Assembly: GCA_017084465.1 (NCBI GenBank)
Contig: CP070896.1
Location: 1,966,001-2,030,000 of the forward strand
Direction: 5' to 3'
Length of the DNA: 64,000 nt
DNA from: Lacrimispora xylanisolvens
GTDB lineage: Bacteria; Bacillota; Clostridia; Lachnospirales; Lachnospiraceae
How positions within the stretch are numbered: the stretch's first letter is position 1; every line of letters starts with the position of its first letter. Position numbers and translations under genes: made by a program. Of the stretch, positions 21,255 to 32,127 are shown piece by piece. The notes under the pieces are model-generated. The model had not been told where the DNA came from, made no database searches, and saw nothing but the letters and a program-made list of their open reading frames with translations.

Positions 21255-22197
21255 CTAAAACAAATCCTTTTTGGAAAAAATCCAGGCAACACTCAATGTC
21301 AGAATCAGTGTAAGACCTAAAACAATCCAGAAGCCATATGGGCTGTCCGCAAACGGAACTCCCGCTGGATTCACATTCATACCATAAAAGCTTGCTACCA
21401 TGGTAGGTATGGACATTACAATGGTGATAGTTGCAAGAAACTTCATGACAATGTTTAAGTTGTTGGAAATAACGGAAGCAAATGCATCCATGGTTCCGCT
21501 TAGAATTCCGCTGTAGATGTTGGCCATCTCAATCGCCTGTTTGTTCTCTACGATAACATCCTCAAGAAGTTCGGTATCTTCTGGATATTTCTTAATCTTT
21601 TCATTCCTCATAAGCTTTTCTAACACTACTTCGTTGGAACGTAAGGATGTGGTAAAATAAACCAGACTCTTTTCCAGTTCCAGAAGCTCAATCAGCTCCC
21701 GGTTTTTTGTGGATTTATGAAGTTTTTCTTCAACAACAGCGCTTTTTTTATCAATAACTCTTAGATACTGCAAATATAGCGATGCGTTCTTATAAAGAAT
21801 CTGAAGAATAAACCGGGTTTTCATGTAAGTATGAAAATCTCTGACCCGTCCATCCATAAAGGCATTTAATACCGTTGTTTCTTCCAGGCATACCGTTATG
21901 ATAGCTTCGTCAGTGGTAATGATTCCCATAGGTATTGTAACATACCAGTCTTTTCCGCCTCTCTCCTCAATGGTTGGAACGTCAACAAGGATCAGCGTGT
22001 AATTATTCTCTGTTTCAATACGGGAACGCTCTTCCTCATCAAGAGGAGCCCTTAAATCATCCCGGATCAATACGGTAGGTATCTGCGATTTCCAGTATCT
22101 CCGTAGCTGTAGGATTGGTAAGTGCGATCCAGCACCCCGGAGAAAGCTCATCCTTTTGTTGAATCAGGCCGTCTTCTGTTTTATAAATCTGAATCAT
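21255..22197 (-). CDS. corA: CorA-family magnesium/divalent cation transporter (frame broken once)
   Basis: Homopentameric cation channel. Large N-terminal cytoplasmic domain with long helix (~130-240), then two C-terminal membrane helices with the selectivity motif YGMNVN between them and a KKDLF basic end. Start ATG 22197 (MIQIYKTEDGLIQQKDEL, SD GGGAG). At 22061-22063 CCC (plus) should be CC, joining ADTYRIDP to DDLRAPLDEEERSRIETE. Repaired length 313 residues. Confidence 0.9.
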
Positions 22198-22359
22198 GGC
22201 TTTTCTCCCTTCTACGGAAGTATTTTGTGTATACTTTGGCGGACTTTGACTTATACATTATAGTTTCCCAGACCCTTTTTGTCAAACGAAAAGCTACCTC
22301 AATTTGTGAACTTACACAAATTTTACTAAGTTTAACATTTTTTTAGCATGTCCAGGCAA

Positions 22360-22388
22360 TTGTTTTATTTCTTATTTTATGTTAAACT
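22360..22388 (+). promoter_or_regulatory. Promoter of the activase gene
   Basis: Plus-strand -35 TTGTTT (22360-22365) and -10 TAAACT (22383-22388), 17-base spacer, giving a leader of about 57 bases. Confidence 0.5.
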
Positions 22389-22424
22389 GATGTCCGGTGA
22401 GTCAGCAACTTACTTTTACACTAA

Positions 22425-22453
22425 AGGAGGCAGGGGTTAACCCCGCACATATG
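22425..22453 (+). promoter_or_regulatory. Shine-Dalgarno, palindrome and start codon arrangement
   Basis: AGGAGG (22425-22430) is 20 bases from ATG 22451, too far for normal initiation. Between them is the perfect palindrome GGGGTTAACCCC (22433-22444). If it folds as a 4-base stem with TTAA loop, the effective SD-to-start spacing becomes 8 bases, the optimum. Confidence 0.5.
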
Positions 22454-25400
22454 AATACATACAACACTTTAGGAATCGATATCGGTTCCACAACCGTAAA
22501 GATTGCTATTTTAGATCAAAATCAACAGCTATTGTTCGCTGATTACGAGCGGCATTTTGCAAACATACAGGAAACACTGGCAGGCCTTTTAAAGAAGGCC
22601 TATGACCAGTTAGGACCTATGGATCTTGTTCCGGCCATAACCGGTTCCGGCGGACTTACACTGTCCCGTCATTTAAAGACTCCATTCGTACAGGAAGTGG
22701 TGGCTGTTGCCACCTCATTAAAAGATTATGCCCCGCAGACCGACGTGGCAATCGAGCTTGGCGGAGAAGATGCTAAAATTATTTATTTTAGCGGCGGCAT
22801 TGACCAGAGAATGAACGGAATCTGTGCCGGTGGCACGGGATCCTTTATTGACCAGATGGCTGCTCTTTTACAGACTGATGCCAAGGGTCTCGATGAGTAT
22901 GCTGCCAATTATAAAGCGATCTATCCAATCGCTGCCCGTTGCGGCGTATTTGCCAAAACAGACATTCAGCCGCTTATTAATGAAGGAGCTACCAGAGAAG
23001 ATCTGGCAGCGTCTATTTTTTCAGGCAGTCGTTAACCAGACCATCAGCGGTCTGGCATGTGGTAAGCCAATCAGAGGCAATGTGGCATTTTTAGGAGGAC
23101 CTCTCCACTTTCTTCCTGAACTTCGGAAAGCGTTTATCCGCACTTTAAATCTCACCGGAGATGCAATTATCGCTCCCGAACATTCCCATCTTTTTGCTGC
23201 CATCGGCGCTGCCATGAACACAGAAGATAAGACGGATGCAAAGGTCTCTCTTGAGGATATGATCTCCCGATTGTCAAATGGTATTCGGATGGAATTTGAA
23301 GTAAAGCGAATGGAGCCATTGTTTGCAGGACAGGAAGATTTCGATGAATTCATTAACCGTCACAGCAGTCACTGTGTAAGGAAGGGAGAACTGTCTTCCT
23401 ATCACGGCAAATGCTTCTTAGGAATTGATGCCGGTTCCACTACTACAAAAGTTGCAGTGGTTGGGGAAGACGGAACCCTGCTTTACAGCTTTTACAGCAG
23501 CAACAACGGATCTCCGCTGTCGACTGCTGTCCGTGCAATCAAAGAGATAAAAGAACAGATTCCTGATGACAGCCAGATTGTATGGTCTTGTTCCACAGGA
23601 TATGGAGAAGCCTTATTAAAGGCTGCATTCCTTCTTGATGAGGGAGAAGTTGAGACAATTTCCCATTACTATGCGGCTGCATTTTTGAACCGGAAGTGGA
23701 TTGCATCTTAGACATCGGCGGACAGGATATGAAGTGCATCCGTATAAAGAATAATACGGTAGACAGTGTCCAGTTAAACGAGGCATGCTCTTCTGGCTGC
23801 GGTTCCTTTATTGAAACCTTTGCCAATTCCCTGAATTACAAAGTGGAAGATTTTGCCACTGAGGCATTATTTGCAAAAAACCCCACTGATCTTGGAACCA
23901 GATGTACCGTTTTTATGAACTCCAATGTAAAACAGGCTCAAAAAGAAGGGGCTGAAGTTTCTGATATTTCTGCCGGACTTGCGTATTCCGTTATAAAAAA
24001 CGCATTATTTAAAGTTATTAAAATTACAAGTGCTTCTGATCTTGGAAAACATGTAGTGGTTCAGGGCGGTACCTTTTATAACAATGCCGTACTTCGAAGC
24101 TTTGAAAAAATATCCGGCTGTGAGGCAGTAAGACCGGACATTGCCGGAATTATGGGAGCCTTTGGAGCTGCATTAATTGCCAGAGAGCGTTATGACCAGT
24201 CGGCAAAGACTACAATGCTGGATCTAGACAAGATTCTGGCTCTTCACTATGAGACATCAATGAGCCGTTGTAAGGGCTGTACCAACAACTGCGTTCTGAC
24301 CATCAACCGGTTTGACGGCGGACGCCAGTTTATCTCCGGAAACCGCTGCGAGCGGGGACTTGGAAAAGAAAAAACAAGACGTGAGATTCCAAACCTGTTT
24401 GATTACAAAAATCACCGGATGTTTGATTATGAACCGTTAAGCGCTGATTTGGCCACACGGGGAGTCATCGGAATTCCACGGGTGCTGAACCTTTATGAAA
24501 ATTACCCCTTCTGGGCTGTATTTTTCCATTCCTTAAAGTTTCGTACCGTACTGTCCCCACAATCCACCAGGAAGATCTATGAGCTGGGTATCGAATCCAT
24601 CCCCAGTGAATCCGAGTGTTATCCGGCAAAGATCGCCCACGGTCATGTGGAATGGCTCATTAAGCAGGGAATTAAAACTATTTTTTACCCCTGTATTCCA
24701 TACGAACGAAATGAAAGTCCTGATGCAGGCAATCATTTTAACTGCCCCATTGTAACCTCCTACGCAGAAAATATTAAGAATAACGTAGAAGGAATTAAAA
24801 CAGAATCCATTCGATTCTTAAATCCGTTTATGGCTTTTACCAATGAAGAAGTCTTAACAAAGCGCTTAACAGAGGTCTTTACCAAAGAATTTAACATTCC
24901 TGCATCGGAAGTTGCTGACGCTTCCCATAAGGCCTGGACAGAGCTCATGGCTTCCCGCACAGATATGGAGAAAAAAGGGGAAGAAACCTTACAGTGGTTA
25001 AAAGAAAATAACAGACACGGAATCGTACTGGCTGGCCGGCCTTACCATGTTGATCCGGAAATCAATCACGGAATTCCGGAACTGATTACCTCTTATGGCT
25101 TTGCAGTGCTGACCGAGGATTCCATCTCCCATCTTGCTGACATTGATCGCCCTATGGTTGTAACAGACCAGTGGATGTACCACACCCGGCTTTACCGGGC
25201 TGCCAGTCTGGTGAAAGAGAATAACTTAGACTTAATTCAGCTTAATTCCTTCGGATGCGGACTGGATGCCGTCACTACAGATCAGGTTAATGATATCCTG
25301 ACCGGTTCCGGCAAAATTTATACAGTACTTAAAATAGACGAGGTCAACAACTTAGGAGCTGCCAGAATTCGTGTCCGCTCTCTCATTGCCGCTTTAAAGG

Positions 25401-26713
25401 TACGTGACAAGCGTCACTTCGAGCACAAAGTGGTTTCCAGCGCCTATAACAGAGTGATGTTTACCAAGGAGATGAAGCAGGAATATACCATCCTTTGTCC
25501 CCAGATGTCTCCTCTGCATTTTGATCTTTTACAGCCCGCTATCCGGGCCTTCGGCTACCGCGTGGAAGTTCTGCAGAACGATAACCGCTCTGCCATTGAT
25601 ACAGGCTTAAAATACGTAAATAACGATGCCTGCTATCCTTCTCTGATTGTAGTCGGACAGATCATGGAGGCACTGCTTTCCGGCAAATATGATTTAGACA
25701 GAACTGCTGTGTTTATGAGCCAGACAGGCGGAGGCTGCCGTGCTTCCAACTATATTGGTTTTGTCCGCAGAGCCCTTGATAAGTCTGGAATGAGTCAGGT
25801 GCCTGTGATTTCTGTCAATGCAGGAAACATGGAATCCCAATCCCGGCTTTACCATCTCTCTGCCGCTGTTAACAAAAGCCATGCAGGCAGTGGTATACGG
25901 AGATATATTTATGAGGGTGCTGTACGCCACCCGTCCATATGAGAAGATACCTGGTTCAGCCAACTCCCTCCATGAAAGATGGAAAGAACGCTGTATTGTA
26001 TCTCTCTCAAAGAAGTCCGCTGACATGATCGAGTTTTCCCGTAACATTAAGGGCATCATCAGAGATTTTGACAATCTGCCAAGAAACTCTGTGAAAAAAC
26101 CAAAGGTTGGTATCGTAGGTGAGATTCTTGTAAAGTTTTCCCCTCTTGCCAATAACCGGATCGTAGAGCTATTGGAAGCGGAAGGCGCTGAGGCTGTTAT
26201 GCCTGATTTAATGGACTTTTTTACTGTACTGCTTTTATAACACAAACTTTAAGGCAGATTTCCTTGGAGGAAAAAAATCCACCGCATTCATTGCCAATAT
26301 GGGAATCTCGCTTTTGGAATTCTTCCGTAAGACTGCCAAACGGGAACTGGAAAAGAGTAAGAACTTTACTGCTCCGGCTCATATCGGAAACCTTGCTAAT
26401 ATGGCAAATGACTTTGTTTCCATCGGCAATCAGACCGGAGAAGGCTGGTTCTTAACTGGAGAGATGCTGGAACTGATCCATACTGGTACCAATAATATTG
26501 TGTGCACCCAGCCATTTGGCTGCCTCCCCAATCATATTGTGGGAAAAGGCGTAATCAAGGAGTTAAGAAAAGCATATCCTGACTCCAATATCATCGCAGT
26601 GGATTACGATCCAGGCGCCAGTGAAGTAAATCAGTTAAACCGGATTAAACTTATGCTTTCAACAGCACAGAAATCTTCTAAAAGAAGAAAATCAAACCAC
26701 CGGACAGGAATAA
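22451..26713 (+). CDS. Giant 2-hydroxyacyl-CoA dehydratase activase-related protein, two ATPase domains (frame broken five times)
   Basis: About 1419 residues after repair. Order of domains: BcrAD/BadFG-type ATPase ([23 protein letters not shown]), a second such ATPase ([42 protein letters not shown]), a Cys region (RCKGCTNNC...RCERG), a DUF2229-like domain ([29 protein letters not shown]) and a C-terminal HgdB-like part ([29 protein letters not shown]). Such proteins are thought to energise electrons for radical dehydratases. Breaks: T run 23016-23021 (six, should be five); T run 23682-23686 (five, should be six); CCC at 25836-25838 (should be CC); an extra A at 26223; A run near 26680-26683 (four, should be three), giving the stop at 26711. 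A single-gene unit; no hydratase subunits are adjacent. Confidence 0.85.
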
Positions 26714-26729
26714 TGTTCCGTTGATACAA

Positions 26730-26769
26730 AAATACCGGAAACCTGAGAAATAGGTTTCCGGTATTTTTT
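26730..26769. terminator. Bidirectional terminator between activase and DUF6179 gene
   Basis: Fifteen-base stem AAATACCGGAAACCT / AGGTTTCCGGTATTT with a 7-base loop, followed by T on the plus strand and preceded by A. It serves both converging genes. Confidence 0.92.
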
Positions 26770-27625
26770 AATTATTTCCCACTGCCAGCATTGCCTGAAA
26801 GCAGTTATAGTTTAACCCGTGCTGTAATTCGAAGCTGAAATTTCTCACGTCTTCTTTTAAATAACTACCAAGCTCTTCATTTCCTTCATAAGCAAAATCC
26901 ATGAGTTCATCAATGTATTTCTTTAATCGTTCCTCTAGCTCTTCTCTGGTTTTTCCACTGATAAAAAGCTTAAGACGTTCCATCTCAACTGGGGAATATC
27001 CATTTAAATCAATGCTTTTTCCTGCAATCCGGCAGCCTAAGACATTCCTTATCACAATCGATGCCAGATTAATGATCAGTTCTCCATAATCACCTGAATA
27101 GGCATTCAGCACATGAATGATATAGTCCCCAGGCAGCTTCTGTAAAAAACTTTGTTCCAGACAGGCACTTCTTACATAGACTTCCATCAGATCCGCGCCG
27201 CACCGGGGTTCTAAGGAAACAAGCACTGGATAATCAAGGGTAAGAATATGGTTCATCGGATGAAAGCGTGCATCATAATACAGGAAAAATTCCGGCATCC
27301 CTTTTTGAAAGGTATCATAACAGCAACGATTGCCATAAAATTGAAACTCCCTCATCATAAGGTTATATTCCTGTTGGATTTTTTTAACCTTTTCTATGAG
27401 TATCTCATATCCCTGCCTGTAGGCGATATCTGCAGATATGGTAGGGTGTGCTGTAACCAGATCCCTTAAGCCGGCTGCTTGATTTTCATATTCTTCGATG
27501 CAATAAATTACGGCTCCCATCAGCTGCCTCGCCTTATCATAAGAGATTGACGTGCTTTCATTGCTTGTATACCGGGCTGCAAGCTTTGCCACTACAGGCA
27601 TTAACTCCTCCTGGCTATATTTCAT
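26768..27625 (-). CDS. DUF6179 family protein of unknown function
   Basis: About 285 residues, soluble, mostly helical with several acidic stretches. I recognise it as the partner that usually follows DUF6323 in Lachnospiraceae. Its ATG lies within the end of the DUF6323 gene (GATGATGATGAAATATAG), so the two are translationally coupled. I prefer ATG 27625, with AGAGG at 6 bases; 27628 and 27631 are alternatives. No catalytic motif is evident; segments such as PGDYIIHVLNAYSGDYGELIINLASIVIRNVLGC are the most conserved-looking. Function unknown. Confidence 0.7.
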   Translation of the reverse strand: MKYSQEELMPVVAKLAARYTSNESTSISYDKARQLMGAVIYCIEEYENQAAGLRDLVTAHPTISADIAYRQGYEILIEKVKKIQQEYNLMMREFQFYGNRCCYDTFQKGMPEFFLYYDARFHPMNHILTLDYPVLVSLEPRCGADLMEVYVRSACLEQSFLQKLPGDYIIHVLNAYSGDYGELIINLASIVIRNVLGCRIAGKSIDLNGYSPVEMERLKLFISGKTREELEERLKKYIDELMDFAYEGNEELGSYLKEDVRNFSFELQHGLNYNCFQAMLAVGNN

Positions 27626-28076
27626 CATCATCCTCTTCCCAGTCATCATGGAAACCAAATCTGGTTTTCCGTGCAAAGCCCTCCAGAGCAGTATCTTCCA
27701 GGTAATCGACTGACCCCTGACAGGGACCGTCAAACTGTTCCTTCATGAATTCAATCAGCTCATCATCCGGTATTTCATCCAGGGTATCATTTTTATACGA
27801 ATAAAATATTTCCTGCAGCCTTCCAAGGGTATCCGTGTAGTTATCCTGATAAATATAGGGGGAATCACAAAAGGCGAAAATAAGCTTTGGAAGAATTCCT
27901 TCTCCAAACTCCACCCTTTCCTGCTTCTTTAAAATATTTGTTCTTTCTTTTAAAAGCAGTGCAGCATCTTCCTCTGATAATTTAAGACCAAATCGTCCGG
28001 TATATTCGTTTGCAGCATTTAACCTTGCAAGCGAAGCGTTGTCCTCTTTGTTTACCAGCCATTTTTCATTGTCCAT
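27615..28076 (-). CDS. DUF6323 family protein of unknown function
   Basis: About 153 residues, acidic, ending in EEDDDEI. Start ATG 28076 (MDNEKWLVNKEDNASLARLNAANEYTGRFGLKLSEEDA) with SD AAAGGAG; an extension to 28103 has no ribosome site. The core resembles a small helical domain (LLLKERTNILKKQERVEFGEGILPKLIFAFCDSPYI). It is overlapped by the DUF6179 start, and lies 115 bases downstream of the histidine kinase gene on the same strand. Confidence 0.7.
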   Translation of the reverse strand: MDNEKWLVNKEDNASLARLNAANEYTGRFGLKLSEEDAALLLKERTNILKKQERVEFGEGILPKLIFAFCDSPYIYQDNYTDTLGRLQEIFYSYKNDTLDEIPDDELIEFMKEQFDGPCQGSVDYLEDTALEGFARKTRFGFHDDWEEDDDEI

Positions 28077-28190
28077 AATCGTACTCCTTTCTGATAAATC
28101 CACAGTTTACGCCTGTTTCAGGGAAATTACAAGACTTGAAAAAAAGTCATTTTTGTGGTATTATATTACCATCAGATCAAGTGATTATTC

Positions 28191-29465
28191 TTATTTTACA
28201 GGAAATTTTATTTTCATCACATAGCTGCTGTCATGGTTTATCACTTCACATATCCCACCCATTTTATCCATCATAGACTTAATATTCTGAATCCCCATTT
28301 TTGTGCTTTCTCCATTATTTCTGCTGGGAGAGATTCCATTCATGAACCATATTTCCACCTGATTTTTAGAGTACTTCATCTCGATAATAACCGGCTTACT
28401 TAAATCAGCGTATTTTATGATATTAGAGCTTATATTATTGACAATACGAATGATGTAATCAATAGAGACAGCAATTTTTACCGGTTCCCACTGAATCCGG
28501 CACTCTGTGTCAAAGCCCTGACTTTCCAGAAACATAATCAGATCAGAGATCACATCTTCCATGACATATTGAACCATTTGGGGGGCTTCCAGTTCCTCTT
28601 CCTTTTCTTCGGCTACCAGAACACTTTCAAACAGCTGATCAGACAGAACTTTCATCTGCTTTGCTTTTTCCGTACATTTTTTTAAGTACTGTATCTGCTT
28701 TTCCGCCTGAGGAACCTTCCCGTTGGATAATAGTTCCAGATAAATCATTAATGTTGTGAGAGGCGTTCTTAAATCATGGGACAGGCCTGTTACCAGGCTC
28801 TTGTTGGCTGAACGCAGTTTCTCCTTCATCTCCATATTCTCTTTTAAAGACACCCTCATATCATTTAAACCCTGGGCAAGGGATGTAAGCTCATCTGATC
28901 CCCTGATGGAAATTTCTTTCTCCAGAGAACCTCCCTTTAATACTTTTACTTCCCGCTCCAGAAGCGTGATATATGTGATCTTCTTCTCCATAAATCCAAT
29001 ACAGACTGCTAAAAACACCAGTACGGAAATAATCAGTGACATGGTCATGGCTGTGAGATAAAACTGGTATCCAAAGAACCCGTCCAGATACACGTTTGCT
29101 GATCCATCCTCAAATTCAATATTAAAAAAAGGCTGATTCTTATAATACTCACTGTCGATCATCGTTGAACCATATATGGCATTTCCATCTCTGAACACCG
29201 TTATATAAATTGTATTATGACGGTCAATCCAATTATCAAGTGCCTCCTTGTCCCCTGAATTTATATGATTCTTTCTTACAAATTCCTGAAACTCATCTGC
29301 ACTCTTTTTCTGCGCTTTGGCCACAAAGACCTTATCGGTAAAATAAGAATCCAGGGTTTTCTGGGATACCAGGTTCACTCCCATATAGACGAAAACTGCC
29401 AGGATTCCGGCACCTATAATGACCAGAGAAAACTGAAGTTTCATGCTGTGCCAACGTTTATTCAA
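28191..29465 (-). CDS. Sensor histidine kinase
   Basis: A 424-residue membrane kinase with a first helix at ~12-34, an extracellular domain of about 100 residues, a second helix at ~137-158, HAMP (MEKKITYITLLEREVKVLKGG...SDELTSLAQGLNDM), the phosphoacceptor box TGLSHDLRTPLTTLM and a C-terminal ATPase domain in which the N box reads RIVNNISSNIIKYAD. Its start overlaps the end of the response regulator gene by 8 bases. Placed after the MacAB-type efflux genes, it probably senses the stress that the pump relieves. Confidence 0.88.
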   Translation of the reverse strand: MNKRWHSMKLQFSLVIIGAGILAVFVYMGVNLVSQKTLDSYFTDKVFVAKAQKKSADEFQEFVRKNHINSGDKEALDNWIDRHNTIYITVFRDGNAIYGSTMIDSEYYKNQPFFNIEFEDGSANVYLDGFFGYQFYLTAMTMSLIISVLVFLAVCIGFMEKKITYITLLEREVKVLKGGSLEKEISIRGSDELTSLAQGLNDMRVSLKENMEMKEKLRSANKSLVTGLSHDLRTPLTTLMIYLELLSNGKVPQAEKQIQYLKKCTEKAKQMKVLSDQLFESVLVAEEKEEELEAPQMVQYVMEDVISDLIMFLESQGFDTECRIQWEPVKIAVSIDYIIRIVNNISSNIIKYADLSKPVIIEMKYSKNQVEIWFMNGISPSRNNGESTKMGIQNIKSMMDKMGGICEVINHDSSYVMKIKFPVK

Positions 29466-30159
29466 AGCGGTACCCCTTCCCCCATACGGTTTTTATATGT
29501 ACCGGTTCCTGGGGATTTTCTTCTATTTTCATTCTAAGCTTGCGAATATGAACCATGACCGTACTGTTGGATGAATAAAAATAAGGCTCTTCCCATATGC
29601 TTTCATACAGATTCTGAGCTGAGAAAACACGCTTTGGGTGCTTCATCATAAGAAGAAGAATTTTATACTCGATATCGGTCAGTTCTTTCTCTTCTTCCCC
29701 TACCCATACCTCGTTGAACTCTTCATTAATGCGAATATCATACAGCTCCAGCCATTTTTCCTTACTCATACCATCTGTAAGCTCTTTTCCTTTGTATACC
29801 CGGTATCTTCTAAGAAGTGCCTGCACTCTTGCCAGAAGTTCTGAATAGGAAAAGGGTTTGGAAAGGTAATCGTCTCCTCCTGCCATCAGTCCAATTAATT
29901 TATCCGATTCCTGAGTCTTGGCTGTAAGAAATAAAACCGGCACAAAAGACCGTTTCCGTATCTCTCTGCATGTCTTTAATCCATTCATACCGGGCATCAT
30001 AACATCCAGAATAACCATATCCGTATCTTCCGTTAACAGATCCAGACCCTCTTTTCCATTCTTAGCTTCTTCTACCAGATAATTCTGGCTTTCTAGAATT
30101 CTAACACCTTCCCGGATATCTTCATCATCTTCAATGATTAAAATTTTTAATTGTTCCAT
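29458..30159 (-). CDS. OmpR-family response regulator
   Basis: Length 233 residues. Receiver domain with IIEDDEDIREGV, phospho-Asp in MVILDVMMPGMNG and Lys in YLSKPFSYSEL; winged-helix domain ending in HIKTVWGKGYRFE. ATG 30159 has GGAAGG upstream. It pairs with the overlapping kinase gene and follows the permease by 68 bases. Confidence 0.93.
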   Translation of the reverse strand: MEQLKILIIEDDEDIREGVRILESQNYLVEEAKNGKEGLDLLTEDTDMVILDVMMPGMNGLKTCREIRKRSFVPVLFLTAKTQESDKLIGLMAGGDDYLSKPFSYSELLARVQALLRRYRVYKGKELTDGMSKEKWLELYDIRINEEFNEVWVGEEEKELTDIEYKILLLMMKHPKRVFSAQNLYESIWEEPYFYSSNSTVMVHIRKLRMKIEENPQEPVHIKTVWGKGYRFE

Positions 30160-30195
30160 CTCATTCCTTCCTCACCCCAGATTTCTGATAAAAAA

Positions 30196-30224
30196 ATTAT
30201 ACTACATAACAGGGAAATATTAAA
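30196..30224 (-). promoter_or_regulatory. Possible internal promoter for the two-component system
   Basis: Minus-strand -10 TATAAT (30196-30201) and a weak -35 TTTAAT (30219-30224) with 17-base spacer, placed just after the permease stop. It would allow basal regulator/kinase expression apart from the pump. Confidence 0.4.
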
Positions 30225-30227
30225 TAT

Positions 30228-31403
30228 TTAGTCGCTTCTTAATGCATCGATGGGATTTAAACCTGCAGCTCTCCTGGCAGGCATATACCCGAAAAACAGG
30301 CCAATGGCAACAGAAACTCCCAAATGCAATCACAACTGCATTTAATGCAGGATGGGCGGTAACTCCTGCTGCCTTTCCCACTAAAGCTGTTGCACTGCAG
30401 CCAAATAAAATTCCGATTATTCCGCCAATGGAACTGGTAACCGCTGCTTCAATAATAAACTGCTGCATGATAGCCCCTTTATTTGCCCCAAGTGATTTGC
30501 GGATTCCGATTTCTCTGGTGCGCTCTGTTACAGAGACCAGCATGATGTTCATGACTCCCACACCGGCTACCAGAAGAGAAATTCCTGCAATTCCTCCCGC
30601 CAGTCCGCTTATCATTGCCATCTGTTTATTCATGGAATCAAGTATTTTGCTCATAGCCGTAACCCGGATCAGGTCCTTGTTTTTCAGAATATCCATCAGG
30701 AATTTCTGGATCAGTTCCACCCCATCATTTGCCTTTGAAACACTTCTCACGGTAAATAAGTAATCTCCTATATTTGCATTTTTCTCTATTTTCACAGCAA
30801 CCGTGTAAGGGATCCAGACAAAATCATCCTCTCCTCCACTCTCTGAATACTGTTTGTTTTTTATTTGAAATACGCCTGCAATATCAAAGGAATTGTCTCC
30901 TATTTTGATTTACCTACCGCATTTTCCCCGCTTCCATATAACTTCTTAGCAACATATCCCCCAATCACACAAATCCTCTGTCTTGATTCAATATCAGAAT
31001 AAAGTATGGAACGGCCTGATTCCAGTTTAAACCCTTTTATATCTCCGTACTGTTCACTGATTCCTGAAACTGTAGTGTACTTTAATGACTGTTCCCCATT
31101 TCTCACTTTTCCGGAAACACTCACGACAGGACTCATGCGTTCAAAAATACTGCTGTTGTCCTCATAAAATCCGTACATCTGTCCGCTGTTTACAGATCTT
31201 GATGAAAGGTTTGTCACATTGACCTGTATCTGATTGGCGCCCATATCAGAGAAGCTTTTAATCACGCTGTCCATGTAACCGTTAACAAGACTTACCAGCA
31301 CAATTACAGCAGCGACCCCGATTATGATTCCAAGCATGGTAAGAAACGACCGCATCTTATTGCCCCAGATACTTCTAAGTGCAAGTTTAAAGGATTGCCG
31401 CAT
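30228..31403 (-). CDS. MacB-like ABC transporter permease (frame broken twice)
   Basis: FtsX/MacB-type permease of 391 residues: helix 1 at ~20-42 ([24 protein letters not shown]), a periplasm-facing MacB_PCD domain, and three C-terminal helices with [27 protein letters not shown]. Breaks: TTT at 30909-30911 (plus) should be TTTT, joining GENAVGK to [18 protein letters not shown]; near 30318-30320 CCC should be CC, giving [27 protein letters not shown] and a stop at 30228. ATG 31403 overlaps the ATPase end. Exports a peptide, antibiotic or envelope compound; the substrate is unknown. Confidence 0.85.
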
Positions 31404-32127
31404 AATCATCCGCCTTTCCATCAAAATTAATTTTTCCATCTGCAATCCGGATCACCCGTTTTGCTTCTAACGCGATGGTATTGTCATGGGTAATCATAAC
31501 AATGGTGTTGCCTTCTTCATTGATCTGTTTTAAAAAATCCAGTACGTCCCTGCTGGTTTTCGAGTCAAGCGCTCCCGTAGGCTCATCTGCTAAAATCAGG
31601 GACGGGTTTCCGGAAAGTGCCCTGGCGATGGATACCCGCTGCTGCTGTCCTCCTGAAAGCTGTCCTGGAAGATTTCTCCATTTATCCGACAATCCAACCT
31701 TCTCTAACGCCTTTTGCGTACGCTCTTTTCTCTCAGCCGCTTCTATTCCTGCATACAGAAGAGGAAGCTCCACATTTTCAGCAATGTTTAACTTTGGAAG
31801 CAGATTATATTGCTGAAAGATAAAACCGATCATTTCATTGCGGATACGGGCAAGCTGCCTATCTCCCATATCCCGTACCGGTTCACCTCCAAGGTAATAT
31901 TCTCCTTTGGAGGGAACATCAAGAGCTCCTATAATATTCATCAAAGTTGATTTTCCGCTGCCCGACTTCCCTACAATGGCAACAAATTCTCCTTTTCCAA
32001 TGGAAAGATTCACATCATTGTTGGCATAGACTTCTTCCCCTCCAAGATTATAGATTTTATAAATATGGTCCAGTTTGATTAACTCGCTGTCTGCACCGTC
32101 CTTTTTCTTATTCCCCAGCTTCACCAC
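31387..32127 (-). CDS. MacB-like ABC transporter ATP-binding protein (LolD/MacB class)
   Basis: About 246 residues from GTG 32127, behind GGAGG at 8 bases, inside the end of the membrane fusion protein gene. Motifs: Walker A GKSGSGKSTLMN, Q-loop FIFQQYNLLPKLN, signature LSGGQQQRVSIARAL, Walker B LILADEPTGALDS, H-loop ITHDNTIA. The class partners with FtsX-like permeases, which is the next gene. Coupled by overlap on both sides. Confidence 0.92.
   Translation of the reverse strand: MVKLGNKKKDGADSELIKLDHIYKIYNLGGEEVYANNDVNLSIGKGEFVAIVGKSGSGKSTLMNIIGALDVPSKGEYYLGGEPVRDMGDRQLARIRNEMIGFIFQQYNLLPKLNIAENVELPLLYAGIEAAERKERTQKALEKVGLSDKWRNLPGQLSGGQQQRVSIARALSGNPSLILADEPTGALDSKTSRDVLDFLKQINEEGNTIVMITHDNTIALEAKRVIRIADGKINFDGKADDYAAIL

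Noticed and set aside
22451..26713. Programmed ribosomal frameshifting in the activase gene
   Set aside because: Five shifts in both directions, at different motifs and without slippery-site plus pseudoknot layout, do not fit programmed shifting.
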